Part shown: in pieces, positions 7,646 to 16,348 of the stretch
Numbering within the stretch: position 1 is the first letter of the stretch
Layout of the letters: each line of letters opens with the position of its first letter
Origin: Agromyces sp. 3263
Lineage (GTDB): Bacteria > Actinomycetota > Actinomycetes > Actinomycetales > Microbacteriaceae
Direction of reading: 5' to 3'
Length of the DNA: 64,000 bases
NCBI RefSeq assembly: GCF_031456545.1
Contig: NZ_JAVDUV010000001.1
Span: 682,001-746,000, forward strand
The notes under the pieces: model-generated
Databases searched by the model: none
What the model was told of the DNA's origin: nothing
Seen by the model: only the letters and a program-made list of their open reading frames with translations
Translations under genes and position numbers: made by a program

Positions 7646-8602
7646 ATGCACGTGGTGGTCACCGGCTCATCGGGTCGGCTCGGGCGCAGCGTGTGCGCCG
7701 GGCTCGCGGCATCCGGCCATCGGGTGATCGGCGTCGATCGGGCTCCCGCCGGGCTCGACGGCGTCGACGAGCGCGCCCTCGACCTGCGCGACGAGCCGGC
7801 GACGGCGCGGCTCCTCGCCGAGACCCGGCCCGACGCCGTCGTGCACCTGGCCGGCATCGCGGTGCCGTTCAGCGCGCCCGAGCGCGACATCCTCGTCACG
7901 AACACGACGCTCGCCCACACGGTGCTCGCCGGAGCGGCCGCCGCGGGGGTCGGCCGAGTGCTCGCCGCCAGCAGCCCCACGGTCATCGGCTACGGAGCGC
8001 CGGGCTGGCACGCGGCATCCGTGCCCCTCGACGAGGCGCACCCCGTCGCGCCCGCCAACGCCTACGCCCTGTCGAAGGTGGTCATCGAGGAGACCGTGCG
8101 CATGTTCGCGCGCACGGCCGCGGGCGCCTACGGGTTCTTCCGGCCGTGCTACGTGATCTCACCCGAGGAGTGGGCCGGGGCGCCCACCCAGCAGGGCCAC
8201 ACCATCGCCGAGCGACTCGCCGACCCGGCTCTCGCCGCCGTCAGCCTGTTCAACTACCTCGACGCGCGCGACGCCGCCGGGTTCGTCGATGCCTGGCTCG
8301 CCGCGCCGGCCGACGTCGTCGACGGCGAGGGCTTCTTCGTCGGCGCGGCCGACGCGCTCGCCACCCGGCCGGTCGCCGACCTGTGGCGCGACGTCGCGCC
8401 CGGGCTCGGCGAGGGCGCCGACGCCCTCGGCGGCACCAGCCCGGTCTTCTCGATCGACAAGGCCGCGAGGCTGCTCGGCTGGCGACCCGAGCGCGACTGG
8501 CGCAGCGAGCTCGCCGCGGCCGCCCCCGAGGTCTCCCCCGCCGCCGCGCTGGCCGCAGCCACCGACCTGACCACCCTGCAGACCGAATCGAGCCCCGCAT
8601 GA
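7646..8602 (+). CDS. NAD-dependent epimerase/dehydratase-type SDR, candidate uronate dehydrogenase
   Basis: A 318-residue extended-type SDR. The N-terminal glycine-rich motif TGSSGRLG (residues 6-13) binds NAD(P), D34 after strand 2 suits NAD, and the catalytic Tyr-x-x-x-Lys is present in NAYALSKVVIEE. Uronate dehydrogenases (D-galacturonate or D-glucuronate to aldarolactone) belong to this superfamily and look similar in size and N-terminus. The next three genes supply exactly the later steps of the oxidative uronate pathway. The specific reaction is inferred from that context; a sugar epimerase or other aldose dehydrogenase is the alternative. The stop overlaps the next start (ATGA). Confidence 0.8.
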   Translation: MHVVVTGSSGRLGRSVCAGLAASGHRVIGVDRAPAGLDGVDERALDLRDEPATARLLAETRPDAVVHLAGIAVPFSAPERDILVTNTTLAHTVLAGAAAAGVGRVLAASSPTVIGYGAPGWHAASVPLDEAHPVAPANAYALSKVVIEETVRMFARTAAGAYGFFRPCYVISPEEWAGAPTQQGHTIAERLADPALAAVSLFNYLDARDAAGFVDAWLAAPADVVDGEGFFVGAADALATRPVADLWRDVAPGLGEGADALGGTSPVFSIDKAARLLGWRPERDWRSELAAAAPEVSPAAALAAATDLTTLQTESSPA

Positions 8603-9576
8603 CCGCACCCGCATTCGACTTCGACGGGGTCCTCTTCTTCCCCGTCACGCCGTTCGACGCCGCCGGCGCGGTCGACCACGATCTGCTCGCCGAGCACGTC
8701 GTCTCGCGACTGCCGTTCGGCCCCGGGGGCGTCTTCCCGGCGTGCGGCACGGGCGAGTTCCACGCGCTCTCGGCGCGCGAGGCGATCGACGTGGTGCGCA
8801 CCACGGTCGGCGTGGTCGACGGCCGCGTGCCCGTCATCGCCGGCGCAGGCGGCCCGCTCGGTCACGCGATCGAGCTCGCCCGCGGCGCCGCCGAGGCGGG
8901 CGCCGACGGACTGCTCCTCCTGCCGCCGTACCTGGTGTCGGGCACCACGGCCGGACTCGTGGCATGGGTCGAGGCCGTGGCCGCGGCATCCGACCTGCCC
9001 GTGATCGTCTACCACCGCGGCACCGCCCGTTACACGGCCGACGCGGTCACCCGGCTCGCGCAGAACCCCAAGGTGGTGGGCTTCAAGGACGGCACCGGTG
9101 ACATCGGGCTCGCGCAGGAGATCGTGCTCGCCGCCGAGGCCACCGGGCGCGACCTGCAGTTCTTCAACGGCCTGCTCACCGCCGAGCTCAGCCAGGGCGC
9201 CTTCCGCGGCATCGGCATCCCCCTCTACTCGTCGGCGGCGTTCGCGATGATCCCCGAGGTCGGCGCGCTGCACTACCGCGCCTACACCGACGGCGACGAG
9301 GCGACCCGCATGCTCCTCCTCCGCGAGTTCTACACGCCGCTCGTGCGCCTGCGCGACGAGACGCCCGGGTTCGGCGTGTCCCTCATCAAGGCGGGCCTGC
9401 GCCTGCGCGGCCTCGACGTCGGATCCGTGCGTCCGCCGCTCGTCGACCCCGCGCCCGACCAGGAGCGCCGGCTCGGCGAGATCCTCGACACCGGACTCTC
9501 GCTCGTCGAGCGCATCGGCACGGCGACGGATGGCGCGGGCCGGGCCGCCGCCTCCCTCGAGACGGCGGCGCGGTGA
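8599..9576 (+). CDS. kdgD: 5-dehydro-4-deoxyglucarate dehydratase (DHDPS/NAL superfamily)
   Basis: A 325-residue TIM-barrel enzyme of the dihydrodipicolinate synthase superfamily. The Schiff-base lysine lies in VVGFKDGTGD and the conserved tyrosine in VIVYHRGTARYT; the N-terminal FFPVTPFD and GTGEFHAL are also typical. In this subfamily the enzyme removes water and CO2 from 5-dehydro-4-deoxy-D-glucarate to give 2,5-dioxopentanoate, the substrate of the aldehyde dehydrogenase two genes on. A related possibility is 2-keto-3-deoxy-L-arabonate dehydratase of pentose oxidation, which yields the same product without decarboxylation. It overlaps both neighbours by 4 nt (ATGA before, GTGA after). Confidence 0.85.
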   Translation: MTAPAFDFDGVLFFPVTPFDAAGAVDHDLLAEHVVSRLPFGPGGVFPACGTGEFHALSAREAIDVVRTTVGVVDGRVPVIAGAGGPLGHAIELARGAAEAGADGLLLLPPYLVSGTTAGLVAWVEAVAAASDLPVIVYHRGTARYTADAVTRLAQNPKVVGFKDGTGDIGLAQEIVLAAEATGRDLQFFNGLLTAELSQGAFRGIGIPLYSSAAFAMIPEVGALHYRAYTDGDEATRMLLLREFYTPLVRLRDETPGFGVSLIKAGLRLRGLDVGSVRPPLVDPAPDQERRLGEILDTGLSLVERIGTATDGAGRAAASLETAAR

Positions 9577-10685
9577 CCACGACGATCCGCCGGATCGCCA
9601 CCCGGGCCATCCGCGTGCCGCTGTCGCGCCCCTGGGGACCCGACGTGCGCGACCTGTCCCTCGTCGAGGTCGTCGTCGAGGACTCAGCGGGCGACATCGG
9701 CCACGGCTTCTCGTGGACGCCGCAGATCGGGGCGGCCGCGGTGCGGGCGCACCTCGACCACGACATCGCCTCGTTCGCCCTCGGCCGCGACGCCGACGCC
9801 GAGTCGCTGTGGCAGCCGCTCTGGCTGCACCTGCACGAGGGCGGCGGCGGTGGCATCACGACGATCGCGATGGCGGGGCTCGACCTGGCGCTCTGGGACC
9901 TCGCCGCGCGTCGTGCCGGCCGCGGCATCACGGACCACCTCGGTCGCCGGCACGAGACGGCCGAGGTGTACGGCAGCGGCGTCAACCTGCACTACCCGCT
10001 CGACGAGCTCGTCGCCCAGGCCGAGCGCTGGGTGGCCGCGGGCTTCGACGCCGTGAAGGTCAAGGTCGGCAGCCCCGACCCCGGCCGCGACGTCGAGCGC
10101 ATCCGGGCCGTTCGCGACGTCATCGGTCCCGACCGCCGGCTCATGATCGATGCGAACCAGCGCTGGACGCTGGAGCAGGCCGAGCGGGCGATCGGCGAGC
10201 TCGCCGCGTTCGACCTCGCCTGGATCGAGGAGCCGCTGCGCGCCGACGACCTCGCCGCCCACGTCGCGTTGCGCCCGCGCATCGAGGTGCCCGTCGCGCT
10301 CGGCGAGAACCTGCACACCCGCTACCGGTTCGCCGAGTTCATCGACGCCGGCGTCGTCGACGTCGTGCAGCCGAACATCGTGCGCGTCGGCGGCATCACG
10401 CCGTTCCGCGTGATCGCCGGCCTCGCCGCCGGCCGCGGCGTCGACCTCGCCCCCCACCTGCTGCTCGAGCTCTCGGCGCAACTCGCGCTCACCCTCCCCG
10501 GGCACCACCTCGTCGAGTCCGTCGAGGACGCGTCGTTCGAGTCGCTCGGTGCGCTCGCGGCGCCCTCGCCCGTGGCCGTCGACGGCCACGAGGTGCGCAC
10601 GACGGGGCAGACTGGAATCGGCATCCGCTTCACCGAACCCCGAGCGGATGCCGCGGCATCCGCCCATCGCACGGAGGAATCATGA
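9573..10685 (+). CDS. Mandelate racemase/muconate lactonizing enzyme family dehydratase
   Basis: A 370-residue enolase-superfamily enzyme. A capping domain is followed by the barrel with the Lys-x-Lys base motif (VKVKVG, about 160-165), metal ligands in IDANQRW, WIEEPL and GENLHTRY, and a candidate catalytic His in DLAPHLLLELSAQL. This combination is that of the mandelate racemase subgroup, whose members dehydrate sugar acids such as glucarate, galactarate, gluconate or arabonate. Between a candidate uronate dehydrogenase and a KdgD-type enzyme, glucarate or galactarate dehydratase is the most economical reading. It uses a GTG start (9573) overlapping the previous stop and ends in an ATGA overlap with the next gene. 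Confidence 0.82.
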   Translation: MTTTIRRIATRAIRVPLSRPWGPDVRDLSLVEVVVEDSAGDIGHGFSWTPQIGAAAVRAHLDHDIASFALGRDADAESLWQPLWLHLHEGGGGGITTIAMAGLDLALWDLAARRAGRGITDHLGRRHETAEVYGSGVNLHYPLDELVAQAERWVAAGFDAVKVKVGSPDPGRDVERIRAVRDVIGPDRRLMIDANQRWTLEQAERAIGELAAFDLAWIEEPLRADDLAAHVALRPRIEVPVALGENLHTRYRFAEFIDAGVVDVVQPNIVRVGGITPFRVIAGLAAGRGVDLAPHLLLELSAQLALTLPGHHLVESVEDASFESLGALAAPSPVAVDGHEVRTTGQTGIGIRFTEPRADAAASAHRTEES

Positions 10686-12193
10686 CCGTCACCACCGCCA
10701 CGAGTGTCGCCGGCTCCACGGCGACCGCCGTCGCCGGCGCCTCGCCCGCCGACGTCGACGGAGCCGCCCGCGCCGCGCGCGCCGCGTTCGCGACCTCCGT
10801 CGCCTCCACGGCCGCCGAACGCGCCACGTGGCTCACCGCCGCGGCCGACGCGCTCGACGCGGCATCCGACGAGCTCATCCCGCTCGCCGACGAGGAATCG
10901 CACCTCGGCACCGCGCGGCTCACCGGCGAGCTCGCGCGCACCACGTCGCAGCTCAGGCTGTTCGCGTCGGCCGTGCTCGAGGGCTCGTACCTCGAGGCGA
11001 CCGTCGACCACCCCGACGCGACCACGATCCCGCCCCGGCCCGACCTGCGGCGGATGCTGCGCCCGCTCGGTCCGGTCGCCGTGTTCGGCGCCTCGAACTT
11101 CCCCTTCGCATTCTCGGTCGCCGGCGGCGACACCGCCTCGGCCCTGGCCGCGGGCTGTCCCGTGATCGTGAAGGGTCACTCGGCGCACCCGCGACTCTCG
11201 CGCCGCACCGCCGAGATCGTGGCCGCCGCCCTCGCCGCCGCCGGAGCACCCGAGGGCGTCTTCGGGCACGTCGAGGGCCGCGAGGCCGGCGTGGCGCTCG
11301 TGCAGCACCCCGAGGTGCGCGCTGTCGGCTTCACCGGCTCGCTGCACGGCGGACGCGCGCTCTTCGGCCTCGCGTCGTCGCGACCCGACCCGATCCCCTT
11401 CTACGGCGAGCTCAGCGCCGTGAACCCCGTGCTCATCACGGCGGCGGCCATCGACGCCCGGGCCGTCGAGCTGGCCGCTGGGCTCGCTGCGTCGTTCACG
11501 CTCGGCGTCGGCCAGTTCTGCACCAACCCGGGTGTGGTGTTCGTGCCGGCCGGCTCGGGCTTCGCGTCACGGGTGGCGGCGGCCGTCGGGCAGCCGGGTG
11601 CCGTGCCCATGCTCACGGACGGCATCGCCGCGGCCTTCGCCGACGGGCTCGCCGGCCTCGCGGCCCATGACGGGGTGGTGGTCGTCGCCGGCGACGCGGT
11701 GCAGCAGCCGGGCACCGGCGCGGCCGTGGTGCTGTCGACGACGACGGACGCCGTGCTCGCCGATCCGCAGGCGCTGCTCGCCGAGTGCTTCGGGCCGGCC
11801 ACGCTCGTCGTCGAGTACGACGACGTCGACGACGCGCTCGCCGCGATCCGCACCGTCGGCGGCAGCCTCACCGCGACCGTGCACGCGGAGCCCGGGGAGG
11901 ACCTGGGCGACATCCTCGCGGTGCTCACGGAGATCGCCGGGCGCGTGCTCTTCGCCGGCTGGCCGACCGGCGTCGCCGTCAGCTGGGCGCAGCAGCACGG
12001 CGGCCCGTGGCCGTCGACCACGTCGATCCACACCTCGGTGGGGGTGACGGCGATCCGGCGGTTCCTCCGTCCCGTCGCCTACCAGGACGCGCCCGATGCC
12101 GCCCTGCCGCCCGAGCTCCGCGAGGACAACCCGCTCCGCATCCCCCGCCGCGTCGACGGCGTGCTGACCCTTCCGGACGCGCCGGCGGGCTGA
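10682..12193 (+). CDS. Aldehyde dehydrogenase, probable 2-oxoglutarate semialdehyde dehydrogenase (NADP+)
   Basis: A 503-residue aldehyde dehydrogenase of the KGSADH/FALDH-like branch. Cofactor and catalytic motifs are in order: FGASNFPFAFS, VIVKGHSAHP, GFTGSLHGG, the general-base Glu in GELSAVNP and the nucleophile Cys in VGQFCTNPG. It would oxidise 2,5-dioxopentanoate, the KdgD product, to 2-oxoglutarate for the citric acid cycle, completing the pathway encoded by this operon. The ATG at 10682 has a GGAGGA ribosome-binding site 4 bp upstream and overlaps the preceding stop. A short low-complexity Ala/Thr/Ser N-terminus (about 30 residues) precedes the conserved domain. Confidence 0.88.
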   Translation: MTVTTATSVAGSTATAVAGASPADVDGAARAARAAFATSVASTAAERATWLTAAADALDAASDELIPLADEESHLGTARLTGELARTTSQLRLFASAVLEGSYLEATVDHPDATTIPPRPDLRRMLRPLGPVAVFGASNFPFAFSVAGGDTASALAAGCPVIVKGHSAHPRLSRRTAEIVAAALAAAGAPEGVFGHVEGREAGVALVQHPEVRAVGFTGSLHGGRALFGLASSRPDPIPFYGELSAVNPVLITAAAIDARAVELAAGLAASFTLGVGQFCTNPGVVFVPAGSGFASRVAAAVGQPGAVPMLTDGIAAAFADGLAGLAAHDGVVVVAGDAVQQPGTGAAVVLSTTTDAVLADPQALLAECFGPATLVVEYDDVDDALAAIRTVGGSLTATVHAEPGEDLGDILAVLTEIAGRVLFAGWPTGVAVSWAQQHGGPWPSTTSIHTSVGVTAIRRFLRPVAYQDAPDAALPPELREDNPLRIPRRVDGVLTLPDAPAG

Positions 12194-13357
12194 GTGGGCG
12201 TCGCGGCGTACCTCGCCGCCGCCACGCCTCCGCGGCTGGCGGTGGGCGGCATCACGGTGGCGATCCCCGTGCTCGCCGTCGAGCAGCTCGGCGACGTGGC
12301 GCTCGGCGGCCTGCTCGCGGCGGCGGCCCTCGGGCCGAGCATCGTGGCCGCGCCCGTGGTGGGTGCGGTGCTCGACCGCACGCGGCATCCGGGCCTGCTC
12401 ATGGCCGCAGCCGGCCTCGTGACCGCCGCCGCGTTCACCGTCGCGGCGTTCCTCGGCGTGCTGCCCGTCTGGGTGGTCGCCCTCGCGCTCGTGGTCGCCG
12501 GCACGGCGGTGCCGTTCCTCATGGGCGGGCTGTCGAGCTTCGTCACCGAGGTCATCCCGGACGAGCGCCGGGCGTACGCGGTGGACGCGCTCGCCTACAA
12601 CCTCGGTTCCGTCGCTGGGCCGGCGGCGGTGGCGGCCGCGACGGCGCTCGGATCGGCCCGTCTCGCGACGCTCATCGTGGCCGCCGGCGCCCTGATCGGC
12701 GCCGTGGCCACCTTCCCGCTGCGCCTGCGACCGCTCCCCGGCGAGCCGCACGGCTCGATGCTCGCCACCATCGCGGCGGGCTTCCGCCACATCGCCACGC
12801 ACCGTCCGCTCGCGATCGTCACGACGAGCGGCACGCTCAGCCAATTCGGCGCGGGCGGCCTCTCCATCGCCGCGGTCGCCCTCGCCGTGCACCGCAACGG
12901 CGAAGCCGCGCAGGGCGCGATCATCGTCACCTCGTTCGCCATCGGCGGCCTCCTCGGCGCGCTGTGGAACTCCGCGTCGCCCGTGCGCCGGCCCCCCGAG
13001 CTCGTGATGGGCCTCGGCTTCGCCGCCACCGGCGTCTTCACGGTCATCGCCGCGGCCGACGTGGGCCTGCCCTGGACCATCGTCGCGATCGGCGTGTCGG
13101 GGCTGTTCACCGCGGCGAGTTCCGCGGCGATGCTGCTCATCCGCAAGCAGCAGAGTCCGCCGACGCTCCGGTCGCAGGTGTTCACCGTCGGCGCCGGGCT
13201 GCGTGCGGCGGCCGCCGCCGCGGGCGCCGCCGTCGCGGGCCTCGCGTCGGGCTTCGGCGCCGAGGCCCTGCTCGTGATGATCGGCCTGGTGTGGATCGCC
13301 TCGGGCGCCCTCCTCCTCGGCTACCCGAGGCACGCCCCCGCGATCGACGCCGCCTGA
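12194..13357 (+). CDS. MFS transporter, last gene of the uronate/aldarate operon
   Basis: A 387-residue polytopic protein with about 12 predicted membrane segments and major-facilitator features (VGAVLDRTRHPG after TM2, a duplicated 6+6 layout, FVTEVIPDERRAYAVDALAYN near TM4-5). The GTG start follows the aldehyde dehydrogenase stop with no gap, so it is translated by coupling. Position at the end of a sugar-acid catabolic operon suggests import of a uronate or aldarate, though the set PVVGAVLDRTR resembles drug-efflux-like MFS proteins and export of a side product is possible. Confidence 0.8.
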   Translation: MGVAAYLAAATPPRLAVGGITVAIPVLAVEQLGDVALGGLLAAAALGPSIVAAPVVGAVLDRTRHPGLLMAAAGLVTAAAFTVAAFLGVLPVWVVALALVVAGTAVPFLMGGLSSFVTEVIPDERRAYAVDALAYNLGSVAGPAAVAAATALGSARLATLIVAAGALIGAVATFPLRLRPLPGEPHGSMLATIAAGFRHIATHRPLAIVTTSGTLSQFGAGGLSIAAVALAVHRNGEAAQGAIIVTSFAIGGLLGALWNSASPVRRPPELVMGLGFAATGVFTVIAAADVGLPWTIVAIGVSGLFTAASSAAMLLIRKQQSPPTLRSQVFTVGAGLRAAAAAAGAAVAGLASGFGAEALLVMIGLVWIASGALLLGYPRHAPAIDAA

Positions 13358-13412
13358 CGCTCGCCCTCCCTCACCGGAACGCCGTTGCCCGCCGAACGGA
13401 ACACCGTGGCCC

Positions 13413-13497
13413 GCCGAAATGGAGGATGAATTCGTCCACACGCCGCTGCTACCACTGCGACGCGCCGTCCGCGGCCGACTTCTTCCTGCATTTCGGC
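13413..13497. repeat. 85-bp palindromic element, copy A
   Basis: The ends are inverted: GCCGAAATGGAGGA on the left and the complement of GCCGAAATGCAGGAA on the right, with 55-60 bp of unlike sequence between. Copies of nearly the same length with the same ends lie at 38195-38279 and 63030-63115. This one fills the gap between two convergent genes, so it may also act as a bidirectional terminator. Confidence 0.7.
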
Positions 13498-13569
13498 ACC
13501 GGGCGGCCCGCGCGTGAGCGAGCGGATGCCGCGGCGTGCGGCCGCGGCATCCGCGCTGTCGCGTCGTGG

Positions 13570-14910
13570 CTAGACCCCGAGCTCGAGGTCGGCGATGCGC
13601 ACGGGCTCGCCGGTGGCGAGCGAGAGGTTGCCGGCGATGCCGACCGACACCGCCTTGACGCCGTCGGCGTAGCCGGCCACCCGACCGAGCGGCGCGTCAT
13701 CCGTCACCCGGTCGAAGAGGTGCCGCAGCAGGTAGGCGTCGCCGCCGCCGTGGCTGCCGATGCCCTCGGGGATCGGCACGACGCGCGCGCCCTCCCAGTG
13801 CCGCTGCACGACGAGGCGCTCGGAGTCGGGCCGCACCCGGTCTTCGGGCGAGGCATCGGGGTGCATGCTCGGGTCGACGACGACGCGGCCGTCATCGCCG
13901 ATGAGCACGGCGCCGCGCTCGACCACCTCGAGCTCCGCCCGTCCCTCGGTGCCGTTGACGGTGACGCGATAGCCCTCCCACGGCGCGTGCGCGTTGAGCG
14001 AGTAGCTCATCGTCGCGCCGCTGTCGTAGTCGACGAGGGCGGCGAGGTTGTCCTCGATGGTGATGCCTGCGTCGAACACGTCGCGGTCGCGGAGGTAGCC
14101 GTCGTGCTGCTCCTGGTCGAGGTAGAGCTCCTTGAGTCGCTCGTCGGCGGCGAGGTCGAGGGCGAATGGGTCGCCGGCCGCCCCGGTTCCTCGCGATGGC
14201 CGTGCGCCCAGACCGCGCGCCGCTGCGTTCTCGGCGCCGTAGAACCGCAGCCCGCCGCTCGCGAAGACGCGCACGGGCGTCGCCGCGATCCACCAGTTCA
14301 CGAGGTCGAAGTGGTGCGAGGCCTTGTGGATGAACAGGCCCCCCGAGTTGGCCTTCTGGCGGTGCCAGCGGCGGAAGTAGTCGGCGCCGTGCACCGTGTC
14401 GAGCGCCCACTCGAAGTGCACCGACGTCACCGCGCCGATCTCGCCGTCGGCGATGACCTGCCGCAGCGTCGAGTTGCGCGGGCTGTAGCGGTAGTTGAAC
14501 GTGGTGATGACCTCGCGGCCGGTCTCGGCGATCGCGGCACCGATGCGGCGCACGCTCTCCGCGTCGATGGTGAGCGGCTTCTCGACGACGACGTCCGCCC
14601 CCGCGCGCAGGGCGCGCACGACGTAGTCGGCGTGGGTGAAGTCGGGCGTCGTGACGATGACGCGGTCGAGCCGCTCGTCGCGGATCATCCGCTCGAGGTC
14701 GTCGACGGAATGCCGAGCGGGCACCGGATGCCCCGCCGCCACGACCTGGCGCTCGTAGACGTCGAGCCGGCCCGGGTTCACGTCGCTCCAGGCCACGAGC
14801 TGGGCGACCTCGGGTACGCGTTCGGCTCCGAGCTGGGTGCCGGTGAGCGCGCCGATGTACATGCCGGCCCGGCTGCCCGTGCCGATGAGTCCGTACCGCT
14901 CCTGCGCCAT
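13570..14910 (-). CDS. Gfo/Idh/MocA family oxidoreductase
   Basis: A 446-residue member with an N-terminal YGLIGTGSRAGMY Rossmann motif (about 5-17) and EKP in VVVEKPLTID, followed by NYRYSPRN and a long C-terminal domain ending near GRVAGYADGVKAV. It is longer than the 364-residue paralogue at 2538. The ATG at 14910 is chosen because GGAGCAG precedes it; the longer frame to 14964 lacks a site and runs into the operator. A LacI-type operator (14933-14948) sits right upstream, and the second LacI gene is divergent, so the two are probably co-regulated. It likely oxidises a sugar or inositol; the substrate is unknown. Confidence 0.86.
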   Translation of the reverse strand: MAQERYGLIGTGSRAGMYIGALTGTQLGAERVPEVAQLVAWSDVNPGRLDVYERQVVAAGHPVPARHSVDDLERMIRDERLDRVIVTTPDFTHADYVVRALRAGADVVVEKPLTIDAESVRRIGAAIAETGREVITTFNYRYSPRNSTLRQVIADGEIGAVTSVHFEWALDTVHGADYFRRWHRQKANSGGLFIHKASHHFDLVNWWIAATPVRVFASGGLRFYGAENAAARGLGARPSRGTGAAGDPFALDLAADERLKELYLDQEQHDGYLRDRDVFDAGITIEDNLAALVDYDSGATMSYSLNAHAPWEGYRVTVNGTEGRAELEVVERGAVLIGDDGRVVVDPSMHPDASPEDRVRPDSERLVVQRHWEGARVVPIPEGIGSHGGGDAYLLRHLFDRVTDDAPLGRVAGYADGVKAVSVGIAGNLSLATGEPVRIADLELGV

Positions 14911-14932
14911 CGCTGCTCCACTCGGATCTCGG

Positions 14933-14948
14933 GAGAAAGCGCTTCCTC
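14933..14948. promoter_or_regulatory. LacI-type operator GAGAAAGCGCTTCCTC
   Basis: Palindrome with the AAGCGCTT core, 22 bp upstream of the minus-strand oxidoreductase start. It forms a pair with the site at 14988-15005 in the same divergent intergenic region, 55 bp centre to centre. Confidence 0.65.
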
Positions 14949-14987
14949 CGCGGCATCCCATCACTGGGGAATGACTGCGGGATGAAT

Positions 14988-15005
14988 CGGGAAAGCGCTA
15001 TCTCG
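14988..15005. promoter_or_regulatory. LacI-type operator CGGGAAAGCGCTATCTCG
   Basis: Close match to the other sites (GGGAAAGCGCTATC). It lies between the oxidoreductase and the second LacI gene and may serve autoregulation of the latter; two sites in one intergenic region would allow looping or graded repression. Confidence 0.65.
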
Positions 15006-15113
15006 GATTGCTACCATTTGTACCAGTACCCGCACTCACGGCCAAACGTGCCGGACCGACGTGGAGGCCGCGGGGTAGAGTCGCCCGAGGGGCGGCAGAC
15101 TGCAGGAGGACCG

Positions 15114-16163
15114 ATGACCGACGGCGGCATCCAGACCAGCCGGAACGCACCGGCGACGCTGCACGACGTGGCGCGCGAGGCGGGCGTCTCGCTCGCGACC
15201 GCATCGCGATCGCTCAACGGCAGCACCCGCAAGGTCAACGAGGAGTACCGGCAGCGGGTGCTCGAGGCCGCCGCCCGGCTCGACTACTCCCCCAATCTCT
15301 CGGCGCAGGCGGTCGCGCGCGGCACCACCACGACGGTCGCGTTGCTCGTCGCCGACATCGCCGACCCGTACTTCTCCTCGATCGCGGCCGGCGTGGTGGC
15401 CGAGGCCGACACGGCCAGGCTCATCGTGACGATGGCGGCGACCGAGCGCGACCCCGATCGCGAGCTCGAACTCGTGCGCACGCTGCGAGGCCAGCGTCCC
15501 CGGGTGATGATCCTGGCGGGCTCGCGGCCGACCACCGACCCCACCGACGGTGCGCTCGGCGAGGAGCTCGCGGCCTACGAGCGCGCGGGCGGCCGCGTGG
15601 TGCTGATCAGCCGCAACGAGTACGACTTCCGCACCGTGCTGCTCGACAACCGAGTCGGCGCCGCCGCCCTCGCGCGCGAGCTCGTGGGCCTCGGCTATCG
15701 CCGCTTCGCCGTGGTCACGGCCCGCGAGGGGCTGCGAACCGCCGCCGACCGCCTCGCCGGGTTCCGCGACGGGCTCGCCGAGGCAGACATCGAGCTCAGC
15801 GACGACGACGTGATCCGCGCGGAGTTCACACGCGACGGCGGCTACGACGGCACGACGGCGCTCATCGCGCGCGGACTCGACGGCATCGAGGCGATCTTCG
15901 CCGCGAACGACGTGATGGCGGTCGGCGCGCTCTCCGCCGTGCGAGACGCGGGACTCACCCCGGGCGTCGACCTGGCGGTGGCCGGCTTCGACGACGTTCC
16001 GACCGTGCGCGACGTCACGCCGCCGCTCACCACCGTGCGGGTCCCGCTCGAGGAGATCGGGCGCCGCGCATTGCGCCTCGCCCTCGGCGACGAGGACGTC
16101 GCGGCGGAGGGCGCCGTGGCCACCGAGGTCGTGCTGCGCGAGTCGACGCCGCGCCGGGGCTGA
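15114..16163 (+). CDS. LacI family transcriptional regulator
   Basis: A 349-residue regulator. The helix-turn-helix is ATLHDVAREAGVSLATASRS (about 14-33) with hinge residues after it; the effector domain contains VADIADPYFSSIAAG, VLISRNEYDF, and FDDVPTVRDVTPPLTTVRV. The ATG at 15114 is preceded by GGAGGA at 15105-15110, which decides the start against longer in-frame options. It is divergent from a Gfo/Idh oxidoreductase and upstream of the Gfo/Idh-DUF993-isomerase operon. Its recognition helix (VSLATASRS) differs from that of the first LacI (VSQASVSRV), so the two may read different subsets of the palindromes. Confidence 0.92.
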   Translation: MTDGGIQTSRNAPATLHDVAREAGVSLATASRSLNGSTRKVNEEYRQRVLEAAARLDYSPNLSAQAVARGTTTTVALLVADIADPYFSSIAAGVVAEADTARLIVTMAATERDPDRELELVRTLRGQRPRVMILAGSRPTTDPTDGALGEELAAYERAGGRVVLISRNEYDFRTVLLDNRVGAAALARELVGLGYRRFAVVTAREGLRTAADRLAGFRDGLAEADIELSDDDVIRAEFTRDGGYDGTTALIARGLDGIEAIFAANDVMAVGALSAVRDAGLTPGVDLAVAGFDDVPTVRDVTPPLTTVRVPLEEIGRRALRLALGDEDVAAEGAVATEVVLRESTPRRG

Positions 16164-16165
16164 GC

Positions 16166-16180
16166 CGGGGCTGAGCCCCG
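16166..16180 (+). terminator. Short hairpin after the LacI gene
   Basis: CGGGGCT, a one-base loop and the complementary AGCCCCG form a compact GC stem directly after the stop of the LacI gene. No U tract follows, as is common in high-GC actinobacteria. Confidence 0.4.
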
Positions 16181-16348
16181 CGGCCAGCCACCCCGGCGCC
16201 CGGCCCGCAGTCCGGTCATGCCGCGAAGGCCGGCCCGCGGCATCCGATCTCCCACCGGGAGGATGCCTGCGTCAAGACCCCTGCGCAGCAGCGCCGGTTC
16301 GTGGGAAAATACTGCCCTGCCACAGACGGTCCCATCGTGAGGTGCACC

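Noticed and set aside
11567..13441. Long minus-strand frame over the aldehyde dehydrogenase and MFS genes
   Set aside because: Composition is biased toward Gly/Arg/His/Asp without any motif; both plus-strand genes have strong family motifs in that region.
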